Assembly: GCF_964340395.1 (NCBI RefSeq)
Contig: NC_135562.1
Location: 7,617,634 to 7,668,633 of the forward strand
DNA from: Glandiceps talaboti
Lineage: Eukaryota; Hemichordata; Enteropneusta; Spengelidae
Length of the DNA stretch: 51,000 nucleotides
Reading direction: 5' to 3'
In this document: piece after piece, positions 32,652 through 45,200 of the stretch
How positions within the stretch are numbered: position 1 is the first letter of the stretch
How the letters are laid out: every line of letters starts with the position of its first letter
Position numbers and translations under genes: made by a program
Notes under the pieces: model-generated
Told to the model about the DNA's origin: nothing
What the model saw: the letters and a program-made list of their open reading frames with translations, nothing else
The model's database searches: none

Positions 32652-32884
32652 CATACATACATACACACACATACATACGTACGTACGTACGTACGTACGT
32701 ACATACATACATACATACGCACGCACGCACATACATACATACATACATACATACATACATACACACACACACACGTACGTACGTACGTACGTACGTACGT
32801 ACGTACATACATACATACATACATACATACATACATACATACATACACACACACACACGTACGTACGTACATACATACATACAT

Positions 32885-32931
<47 letters not shown>

Positions 32932-32940
32932 TACATACAT

Positions 32941-32973
<33 letters not shown>

Positions 32974-35900
32974 TACATGTACATATACACTGAGACAGCT
33001 GAACAACTTTTAATTTTATTAAAATGCATGCAGTAATCAATATAAAACCTACCCTGAGGAAATCCTCTTGTAACAGTTTTATTTGCATCACTACATGTAC
33101 ATCGTCATGGATTTTATATTCCCAATTTTCACTTCTGTGGCTTTTCAAGTAGATATGTTTATTACTGCAGTGCAGGGCTCAGTGCATCCCTTTCTAAATG
33201 TAAATTTTAAAAATCCCCCAAAATAGCCAACTAGTGTACACATTTCAAAGTTTTTGCTAAGGTATGGATACCTTGGTAACAAAGGGGAATGTTTGCTTAG
33301 ATTTCTATATTGTATACTTATTTTGGTGGAAACATTCATAAAACATCTCATATTTTATCCACTTTCCACCCTCTGTGAAATAGCCTGAGAGATCCGAGCG
33401 TTCATTCTGCTTATTATAATATATGTAATTTGGTCTCAAAAGTGAGTGTCGCATAAGTGGACCTACAGCTAGATCTTTCAGACTATCTGTGAACCTGAAA
33501 TCACTTGAAAACAGACACAGACTGAGTATTTGATGATGGAATAGTCGGTGGGGTGGGTACTGTGCAGTCATTTATGTATACATGAGTATGATGTAAAATT
33601 GATTGTGGTCAACATACCACAATAAATTACACGTCTATCAAAGTCTATCTATAGCTTCACTTTGTAGAAGACATTTTGAACTGTTGACGTATGATTTATT
33701 CATTCCAGCAAAGATCATTGACATTAGTAAGGAGTCACCTTGAACGTCTACAATGTATGTACATGTGGCATATATACATGTAGCATACACAACATGTTAT
33801 TGCTAATGTTGGATAACCCAGTTTATAGAAACGGGAGAAATTGGCACTTTCCAATACATTATAATTTTGTTTTGGAACACTGTAAAAGGTAACTTGGAAA
33901 TTCAGATAGAATTTTATTTTCATGTGCAATGGACATGTACTTGCTTTTTAGTGGTTAAAATATTAATGTAAAAATAGTCAACGATTAGCGACCTGATAGC
34001 ACTGCAGGTAAAATCATAATATTACAAAAAAAGAACCCGTCAACAGCCAATGACTGGATAGTAGTATATAATTAGTTCTAAACTAAACAGGCAATGCATG
34101 TCATATTGAAATGGATCATCATATGCTTTTGAGTATTGTTTGGAACTGTGGCAATAAAAGTGACAAAGGTTATTTCAGAAAGAACGAAAGAAAGACCTGA
34201 TCTTCAATACATGGATAGAAAAACCCTTTATCAGGAACACAAAAAAACATCAAAACCATATAACTGACAACCAGTTATTATATGAAGGAGTAACACAATG
34301 ACAAAAAAGTACATATAATGTTTGAATACTGTTTTTCTTCAAAATACTAATAAGTTCATGTATATTCAGTTTCATATCTTGAATTAATAATTTATGTATT
34401 ATACTACACTATTGAGAGCTTGATATTAGTAGAAATGAGAAACAACAGATTGGTACATGTGTATCAGCCAAGTAAAGGACAATTATTAATTAAATGCATG
34501 TTAGGTACAGCGGTTGTGAATGACATTGCAATGTGAAAGGCAAACAGCTTTTAAGTTTCACCAGCTGAGGTCCTCAATCAGCGCTAGGCCTAGACATACT
34601 AATCACTCCAAGTATTGAGAATATAAAGCACTTTGAATGTGTAATCTATATTTGTCTAGTTAGCAGCCATGTGTCCAAGTACATGTAGATTAGAAGTACA
34701 TGTAGCTAAAATTAACAGAATGTTAATAATAATAGTATTGGCTTTTGTCGCCTAGTGGTAAAGCCAGGAAACAGACAAAATCTGTCGACCTGAACAGGCT
34801 TAACCTTACTCGTAAATATGACCCTTGGTTGTGGTACAAGAACGTATTATTACTGTATTTTATCGACTTGATAAACTTATTTATGGTTAACAGAATGTTG
34901 TTCCAATCAGACTAGACATGAGCAGAATTTTACTTATTGTTAAAAATAAAGTCCCTTGAAAATGTAGTGTGGCCGATGCAGTAATTATGCAAATTTTCAA
35001 TCTTGCTGCCATTTTGGCCAGGAAAAGAGTATAAAGTTTGATGTACATGTTGCTGTTTAAGTTAGTTCATTGCAAGTGTGAGTTTTAAAATGTGTTCAGT
35101 ACATGATTCTGCGTATGAGAATGTCTCGTGAATTTGCTCTTCATTCAGGTCAAAAATAACTAGACATGTATTCATATGAATAATGTATTGTGTTACATGT
35201 TAAGTAGACAATAGGAGTATCAATGAGTGGCATTAAGTATATGATATCATAAATATTAATTTAAAAGTAAATATTGAGGAAAAGATGTGAGACTGACAGT
35301 GATCCCTTTCAAATATATAAGAGATGTAATGTAAGGCGGGCTTTGATTCCCAAGCCAATTCCCAAGGAAAGTGAATTAAATTCTGAGATTTCCCAGAAGT
35401 ACATACATGTATGGTTACAACTGGTTACATGTAGTATTTATTAAGTTTATTCATTCATAATCACATATCCTAACCCCCCTCCTTCTGAAGAGAACATTAA
35501 ATGAGTTACTGTGACGATACAGAATGAAAAGTTGCAGAAAATGAGGCTTGAATCTTTGACTAGGTTCATACTAACTTTCAGCGGGCTTTTTCAAGAATTT
35601 GACTCAAATGGGTTCTGTGTCTATGCATGCATATTTTTGAAAGAAAGTGAAGACAAGTCTGCTCAACTCTGAAAGCTTAAGCCATTGGTCCACTATTTAC
35701 ACTTACTACTCGTGTGAGAGGACATTATGCAAGCCACTTAGCTGAAGGAACGCCTGCCTAAGTCTGCACTGGGGTCATCAATATTTCCATCATACATAAC
35801 CGTAGGTCGTGACCAGGTTAAATATATTTCTATGACAGACTGTTATCTGAACTATTCATACCACATGCTACATGATCATCACGTCACAGTATATATACCA

Positions 35901-36337
35901 AAGAATACTTGTATGATTATGTACCTTAATTTAATTTTATAGATCTAATTTAAGTTATAGCAAATATTTATCAACGAAGGGATTCAAAAGTTCTGTGGAA
36001 TGGCAAGTAATTTAGTATTTCATGTATGTGTAACTTCCTTTAAAAAGTAAAGGCCCACTCAGAAAAAGGATAAAGATTTAGGTGTGAAAAACAGTTGGTC
36101 CAGAACAAAAGAATAATCATATGTAATCCTTATACAGTACCTCCACTGATAAGATAACCAGTCACTAATGCAAGAACCTGGGACTGAAAATGTGGCCTTT
36201 AAATGCTTAGTTCAGGGGGGTGGGTGGGTGGGTGGGTGGGGTGGGGGGTGGGTTTACAATTTAGGTGTGAAAAACAGATCTGTAGTAGAGCTATAGAGAA
36301 AGTTTGTGTAGGGTCTGAGAAGCAAGTCTGTCTGTCA

Positions 36338-36385
<48 letters not shown>

Positions 36386-39300
36386 TTGTCTCTCTTTCTC
36401 AATCAGTCGTGTAAATAATGGATACCCTTGACACATTTAGATACTGTCAAAGTGTCATAATCAGAAAAGTTGATTGTATAGGTACATGTACATGTACTGT
36501 ATAAACTCAACTTTGAACACAATACAACACACAAAAACATGGCGACATTGCAGCCCTGGATATCAGCTGTGTGTACCCCTTGTTTAGAATCTCGGTATTG
36601 TATAAACTCAACTTTGAACACAACACAACACAACACATAAAAACATGTCAACATGATGGCATTGCAGCCCTGGACATCAGCTGTGTATACCCCTTGTTTA
36701 GAAGCTCAGATTGTATAAACTCAACTTGGAACACAATACAACACAACCCACAAAAACATGCCAACATGGCGACATTGAAGTCCTGGATATCAGCTGTGTG
36801 TACCCCTTGTTTAGAATCTCGCATGACAAAAGCTGGACAAACAAACAAGTGTAACCCTCACATTCAAGTTCTATGTATCAGAATATAATTGTGTGTACTT
36901 GTAGCTGTCTGTAAAAACACTTTTAACTCTCTTTGCAAGTGTCACCTTTTGACCTACACAAAGTATCATATGAAATAAATGAAACTCTAGACTTTTGGTT
37001 GTATGCAGTACAGTTCTGTCTGAGTTCAAGGGGAGAGAGATTCTCGTTAAATTTCTGTAGATGCAAACAAAATGGATGATGTTTTGTTGACGTTTTAATA
37101 ACTGAATTGGAGAAATCTGGTCAAATTCCCACTCTACTAGTAACAGGTGGGAGATCTAGTAAAAATCGCAAAATTAAAAATTTTGTAACATTCACACACT
37201 TTCCTTGACAGAAAAGATTGAAGGGAAATTCAGGCAAGAAGCCGGAGCAAAGACAGAATTTTAAGTAGCAGATGAGGAAATCTTGTAAAATTCACACTTT
37301 CCATACTAAAATATTGATAGGAAAACTGGCAAGAAACCTCTTCAAAGTTAGTACATAGCTTAGCTGTAGCTTACCTGTTTTACTCCAAGCATTTGATACG
37401 GCTGACCTTTATATATGGCTGGTATACAAATAACATGTACTATGTGTGGCTTATCAAAAAAAATCTAAGGTATTTATTGGAGAACGATATGCATCAGTGC
37501 ATGTGAATGTTTTGATAATCCCTGATTTATTTATTTATTGTTTGTTTTTTGATGACTTTTACCATTTAATTTACTGTTTGACCCTTCACGTTCATCATTT
37601 GCACAGAATCAATATAAATCTAACTTAGCTAAAAATATTCCAACAGATTTGGGGAGAAGGATGATTCATGTGTGACTAAACAAACAACCTGCCCAGCTAA
37701 TACAATACCAGGTGATGTGAAACTTGGCACACGAAAATGGCTATAATGTAATTTGGTTGAAATATCTTTGTTCCATCATAGAGAGAAAATAACTTAGATA
37801 TTTTTTTCATGTAGTCTACAGATGCTGTCATGGCTTACCTGGAATCTTAGAAATAGAACTTGAAAGATGGGGGTGGGGACCTCAAGTATACAACATGTTT
37901 TGAGATGAGTTGTCTGGCAGAGCCATAAGAGAAATTTAGCCAGAATGAGGGTGATTCAAAGTATAAATCTGTATGGTTCCACTGTAAATCTTTGGCGTTT
38001 CAAATATTGAGTAAAAGCTGCCCCCCCCCCCCCCCCCATACTAGTACATGTATAATGCAGGCTAGGATAGATAGAATGTCAGCTTACATTTATAGTAAAC
38101 AACACATAAACCAGTGTTGCAGCTAGCCTTTTGAAAGAGTGGGACATAGTGTCCCGAGACTCTAATTTTTCTGGGTCATCATAGATTTTTGGGGGGACAT
38201 TATAAGAAAAGTGCAATATATGCAATATACGCAATCATTTTGCTGTTGCTATAGGTGTGGTCATGTTGCTAAACATATTTGCATAAATTTTAGTGTGGGT
38301 CATCTTTGACCCATCACTTCCAAAATTGTGGATCAGGTCTAAAAAATGTGTGTCAAATGACCCAAAAAAACCCTCTGGCTGCAACACTGCATAAACTGTC
38401 AAGATGACAGAGTGTGTAAACTAAATGTACTATTTGGAATGTCTGTTTACCAGGTTCTTTAAGATTAATGACGTGAATTGACATCAGCATTCAGTCTCCA
38501 TTGCAGTGTGTGTAATTTGTAATTGTGGACTCTCAATCATGTCCAGATACATCAACTCCGTGTTTGTATCTTTTACAGTGAGTATTGTAATATGTCAAAA
38601 CATAGTGAATGTTGTGTGAAATGTTAGTGTGTCGTCATCATGTAGCCCCTATGTGGGTTTTTTCCAGCAGGGTCCTGCACCATGCTAATAACAAATTGCA
38701 CTCTGTTTTGATATTTTGCACCCTGGTATTATTGTTGGTCATACTCTGCTTATAGTATGTACACTCACCCTATTCAGTGTTTATGCTAAGGTTGGGGAAC
38801 CCGGTAACACTAACAGAAAGGGGAAATATGGTACTAAAAGTAAAACTGGCCTACAGTGTAGTTTTCAATGTGTTGTACATATTTTTTGGTGAGGAACCTT
38901 GGTAAATTGACAGGGGAATAATGTGCTATGGATAGTGTGGCACGAATATCATACATGTATCTTACAGACTACGTGTTATGCAGTGTGCCCTCTAAGCCAA
39001 TTTGACGTGCCACTGATGCACACAATTTCTAGTGACGCACCAAAATATGGTGTTCCCCTATCTGTTACTATGTGGTGACTCACAAGAAATGTCAGTTTTT
39101 ATCATTTTGACTCGCAACAACAAAATTTGGCTATCATTAGAGGGTACACTGGTGTTATGTACAAGATACCTAGAATTACATCATGTGAAAGTGACGTGGT
39201 TGTGTCAATGACCACTGAATTCTACTGTAAGCCAATGTGTGAATTTATAGTCTATAAGAGTTGCCCGAGAAGTGTTGTACCAATACATGAACATACATGT

Positions 39301-42193
39301 AGACAAAGAATGAAAGCTTATGTAGACAATGGTGAATAGAATATACTTCAAATGAACAATGCTAAATGCAGACTGCAAAAAGAGAAAAGATTGCTAGAGC
39401 TGTTAGATGTTTTGAATGGCTTTCCTGTAGAGACTGTAGACCAGTGTAATATAACAAGAGTTCATCCAGGGTTGCTAGACAGATTGTGGACTTTCAGTCT
39501 CAAGTCGATCTTAGACATTCCTGTCTGCAATTTTCATTGCATTGTATATGCAAAGTACGCGTGATAATTTCCAGTTTTAGAGTCCTTGTACAAAGATTAA
39601 CTGAACTTTTAATGATTTTCCGCTCATTTTATCCCCACTGAAGACTTTACTTGAAATGTTTCAATCATTCCAAGCAGCTGAATTAGCTGTCTCCTTATTC
39701 TTGATGTATTACCTACATTCTATACTGGCTTGATATTGTCTGATATTTTGTGTAAATTGTATGAATAAATAAATGGGTAGGTCAGTGTAATCATTTATCA
39801 GCAAATAGTAATTTTGTTGGATGTTGAAAGGGTTTGATCACAAGATGATTGATAATTCATGCTTGAGTAAATACAAGCAATGGAATATGTTGACATAGAA
39901 CAAAAATTATACATGTGTGCAACGTAAATTTGCATAAATGATCAGATCCAGTGTGTCCTCTAATGATAGCTAAATTTTTTTTGTTGTGAGTCAAAATGAT
40001 AAACTAACATTTCTTGTGAGTCACCATATAGTAAGAGATAGGGGAACAAGAAATTTTTGTGCGTCACTAGAAATTGTGTGCATCAGTGACACGACAAATT
40101 GACTTAGAGGGCACATTGGTCAGATCCATCAAGTCATTTGTTGACAAAGTGCAAATTTTGTTGGATGTTGAAAGGGTTTGCTAACAAGATGATCATTCAT
40201 GCTTCAGTAAATACAAGTAACAGATAACACTTAATGTTAACATAGAAACAAAAATGATACATGTATGCAACATAAACTTGCATAAATGGTCAGATCTACA
40301 TCTATGTGTGTAATGTAAACTTACATAAATGGTCAGATCTACGTGTATGTATCCAACGTAAACTTGTCAGGACTGTCTAGTCATCTGTTGACAAATTGTC
40401 AATTTTCTGGGATGTTGAAAGGGATTGGTAACAATGCAACCAAACATATTTCAGCAAATATAGCAATTAGATAACTAAAAAATAGACCCAAAAAATGTGT
40501 GAATAAATATAGCTATTCAGGTCTGCCTAGTCATTGCTCAAGTAATAAATTTGTTGGATGTTGAACAGTTTCATTACTAGGTGATCATACATACTTCAGC
40601 AAATACAAGCAATTAGTTAACTCAAATATAGAATAAAAAAGTGTATATTTTTAAGACTGAAACTGAATGAATTAAATCTATGGTTACTGTTAGGTTCATG
40701 ATTTACTTATTTTTCAACAAATTCTAAAAAAAATTGATGTTGGAAGGGTTTGATCGCTAGAACGTCATACATAAAGTTGATTTCCACAAATACAACAAAA
40801 AGATAACGCAAATATACAACTAGGAAGTTGTACATTTTTAAAACTTAAATTTTATGAATAAAAAATGATTATGTGGTCAGGTTCATCTAGTTATTTGTCA
40901 ACAAAGTGTTTATTTGTAGGAGCAGTGTTTTTTTTAAGGGTGGTGAGTACAAATGTAGGTAAAACTTACCTGAGTTCCCCAGTCATTTTACCAGGGGTTC
41001 CCCACCAAAATTATATTATAATGTATGGGAACTATGCCAAATTTACCCCTGTCTGTTACCGGGGTTCCCACACCTTAGCAAAACAATGAGGATGTTGAAA
41101 GGATATGATGGCAAGATGATCAGCAAATATGTTACAAATATGATGTCAAAAATAGAACATTAGATGATGGGGAAAAGTTCTAGTTACAGCCTTTTTGGGG
41201 CCTTAAGTTGTCTAGTTTAGCTGAGAATGTAATTACTGGAGTAAGCCATTGTCCATCCTGGAGAGAGAAAGGAACTGAATGATGGTTAGCAGGCAAGATT
41301 AAATTCTAATCCATTTGAAGTTTGGGAATTCATGTAGTGCACATTGAAGGCCAGTCTATGAATTAACTATATAGTAATACTGGTATGGTAGAGTACTGCT
41401 TGTCTAAGGGGAGAGTGGAAAAAAAAATGTAAAAACTAACCTTGCACCCACCCACCTTGTTTATAAATGTTATTTCCCGAAATTTGTCTTCTGTGACATG
41501 CAACTCATCCCAAAAAATTGAAAAAATAGTCAACACAGAACATTACAAGACATTTTACAGTTAAAATTAAATCCACTGGAAATGAAATATTTAATAAATA
41601 CTTTATAAAATGCATATTCTTTCCCCCCAAAATAAGATATATTTCATTCTGTGATCTTCAAGAAACACAGAAGACATAAATAAAATAACTGTCAATAGTG
41701 TTTCTATGACCCATAAAAAACTAGCATTGCGTGAAATTGGATCATTATTATTCCAGGCAGTCGTTTCCCACTATGATCAAATGAACACATGAATTGTTGA
41801 ATAATTAAAGCAAGTTTTGATAAGAAATACTTGAGTGTCAACAGAGGTACAGATACATGCTCTAAGATATCCAACAATGGATTATTGAAATACTTAAAAT
41901 TCTAATGTTGAATTAATGTAACAGAGTAATATGAAATTCATGTATTTAGGTGAGTTATTGATGAGGGTATCTTAAGCAAAAATAACACAAACGCTGACAC
42001 TGTCAAGTCCCTGGATCACCTAGATTAAAAATAACAGGTTGGAGACTGATTAAAATTAACGAAGTAGTCCTTTTGTTGCTGTTTGTTATGTTCTGAACCA
42101 ATTCTCATATTCTGTGAACATTTTGCTGGAAAATAAATGTGAAAGTAAGTAGTGGCTTTCTTGTATATAAGCACAGTGCACCTGGCTCAGAAA

Positions 42194-42232
<39 letters not shown>

Positions 42233-45200
42233 GACATACATGTATACATGTACTTGCACATTTATCAGACTTAGTAATGAAAATTGTGTTATCGTATTGC
42301 AATTGTACTAGTTAGTGTTAGAATTGAATTTATTGACCAAATATCAAATTTCCATTATGCAAATTATATGTATTACTAATGAAGTTTAAACTTAATAAAA
42401 ATTGTGTACTTGTTCATACATGTAAGCTATCACTTTCAACTCAAGTCCCTGATCACATGATCTTCTGATGACATAGGGGATTTGTTTATGGCTCCCTCAC
42501 TCTATAATGATGACAAGGTGATGTGGTCAAGGACTTAGTTGAGTCCAAAAACCTACAAGTACACAATTTTAAGCCAGCATTACCAAGTTCAAACTTTATT
42601 ACTTAATCATGTGATCTGGATACATGTGTCTACATACATATAAATTACATGGATATGATTATTTTCATAAAGTTTTAATACAAAGACCTCATTGTTGATA
42701 AAACCCACTGAATTGTCACATCAACTGTATTCAGGAGTTGTTTTTGAACACATGAGAGATACAAATGTAATTAAAAGCAAGATTGATGGTGTACATTGTG
42801 TGGTGGTGTGGATGTGTCAGTGTTTTAGGGTGGAGTCCCTAGCCTTCACCTACTACAGCACAATGAATGACTCATCTACACAGCCTGTTCCATCGCATTT
42901 TATGAGGTACAGTTCAAAGAAATAGCTATCAAACAGCAGAAAACTCCTCTTCCTCAAACTTCCTCCGTAAATATATCATCAAATATGTATGTTGGGAATT
43001 CAGAGCTTGAAATTAGTAGCAGTGCGTGGAGGTCAGGTTGAGATAGGCCATGACAACTTTCTGGGTCACTAGTACAACTTACAAACTGTAACCTACAAAT
43101 TAATTCATTTATGAACATAAGTTACTAGTACGCATACATTTGCAGTAGACTCTCTCACAGCCCTCAGAGCTTCGCTTTACTAAAATTGGCACTAAATGAA
43201 TTATTTTGTATGTACCAATGCCAGCTATATAACCCTACTCTAATATCCTTGTACTGTGCGCCCTCATCGACCATGATAGAGATAACCATGTTTTCTTCAA
43301 GAAAACTCGGAGTGTCGCAGTCACGCGTCAACGAATAGTTATCTCTATATGGTCGATGAGGACGCACAGTACAAGGTTATTCAAGTATGGTCATGGAGTA
43401 CGTTATGTAGATGGTATTGGTACATACAAAATAATTCATTTAGCACCAACTTTAGAAAAGTGAAGTGAAGCTCCGAGGACTGTGAGAGAGTCTAACATTT
43501 ACACATGTATCTGACAAATCTTCTTTGTACTAGTGGAGTACATGATTGTATGAGTTTGTACTCACAAAACTACAGGTTCTGGTAGGGAGAAACATGATCT
43601 ATTTATAGTACCATTTCAACTCCAGTTCCATCCTGTTTTTATTGTGTATATGGATAATTAGGTTAAGAGAAAGACACATGTATTTGTGTACATACTGAAT
43701 ACATCTTTAATTAGACCTTAATATTTATCATTTTGACAAAATGAAAATGTCACCTTGTAGAAGAAACCTTGTCAGGGGGTGTCATCTTGAAAAACAACTT
43801 CTGAAAATGAGAACAAATGGTGACCCTTAACTTGAATACATACATGTATGTAACAATTTATGTCTTACATGTTTGCAGTGAAGACCAACTCTGGTTTTGT
43901 GTTCAGTGATTTATATCTACTTCAACTCCTGACCTGTGAACGTCAAGGTTCATACACCCCACCTACATTGTGCATTGTGTACAAGAAGTTGTCTCTGAAA
44001 ATGAAAAGAATAGCATGTGATTTATTACGTCATGGCTTTATTAAACTGTTGTAAAACGTTTATAGTTGGAAGGAATGCCAAGGGAATAATCCATGTACAT
44101 GTACTACACTCAAAATAACTACCAGACTTTGATACAATAATGAACCAAGTCATGTTCACTTGTGTCCATTGAAACATGATGGTATTCAACTGTACATGTA
44201 CATCATTCATATTCACTGGACCTATCTATGAATTCTCAGTACCTGAATAGAATATTACTGCCTGGGCACATCATATAAATAACGAACATTCAATTTTTTG
44301 GTTGACACCATAACTTTCGCTCCATGCTCCACACATGCATTACTACATGTATAGACGTGTGTGAAAATAAGTCAACCTTCTTATTCTATTTTGACCCTCT
44401 AGTATGAGGTAAAAGCTATTGCAGGTACTGAGAATTACATAGGTTTTGAAAAGGACAGTTGTGTAACCCAGTTAGTTGATTATACATGTACCTAGTAGTA
44501 TAACTGAAAGTGAATCTACTTAAAGTCCAATGTCTGACTCCCATGTTTGCAATGTAGCAGTCTTATCAGTGGAGCCAGAAGGACTAGATGAGATGGGATT
44601 ATTTTGTATAGGACCAACTTTTTGTCGAGTTCTGCCAGTCTTTGATAATTTGTTTGTATTCTGTTTGTGATTTGCTGAAAAGAATCTGCGTATTAATTCA
44701 TGTGTAAGCCTGTATCTGATTAGCTGGGCATGATTTGTTGAAAAATTTAATGCAAATACACTGCTTTGTTGTGATTGGCTAAAACAGAACTTTTTTTGAC
44801 AATGCAAATCCACTGCCTGTTTGTGATTGGATGAAACTGAATTTGTTTAACAATGCAAATCCAAATGCCTGTCCCTGATTGGCTGAAACTGACTGCTTAA
44901 CAATTATGCAAATGCACAGCCTGTTTGTAAATATTTGTGTGTTTCATTTGAATACTGAAATATGATTGCAATGCCATAAAACTAGTTTATTAATCCCTCA
45001 GCTTGAGACATGAACATTCCCCTTGAGGGCTTGACTAAATCATCTCTCAGTAGTCTGCTGTGAAATCAGATCTGACTGGCTTTGAAACGTCACACAGCAT
45101 TCCTAGCTATACTGACCTTGTTAGTGTACTTATACTGTATGCATAGCCACTTTATACAATGAGGAGGTGCTGACAGTGAAATTGTGACAATCTTGGCTCT

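Larger units (their letters stand above)
39785..41150. repeat. Degenerate tandem array with ~150-190-bp spacing
   Basis: Versions of TTGTTGGATGTTGAAAGGGT occur near 39815, 40158, 40406, 40550, 40730 and 41088, followed each time by a variant of AAGATGATCATTCATGCTTC and AGCAAATACAAGCAA. Two spacings are longer: one holds the 170-bp MITE at 39949, the other a second insertion at about 40921-41088. Confidence 0.75.

Noticed and set aside
32314-33148. Overlapping frames of 180-230 codons on both strands
   Set aside because: They are translations of CA/CATA/CGTA microsatellite, open in several frames at once, with no splice or domain support.
34735-34800. tRNA-like sequence (GTCGCCTAGTGGTAAAG)
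   Set aside because: It has an A-box-like word, but no clear B box at the right distance and no cloverleaf could be drawn.
39127-39564. Two 70-codon frames in the Src-family intron
   Set aside because: The first overlaps the end of the hAT MITE; neither shows a domain, splice sites or a conserved motif.
44520-44813. 97-codon minus-strand frame
   Set aside because: It runs through the 52-bp tandem array and shows no domain.
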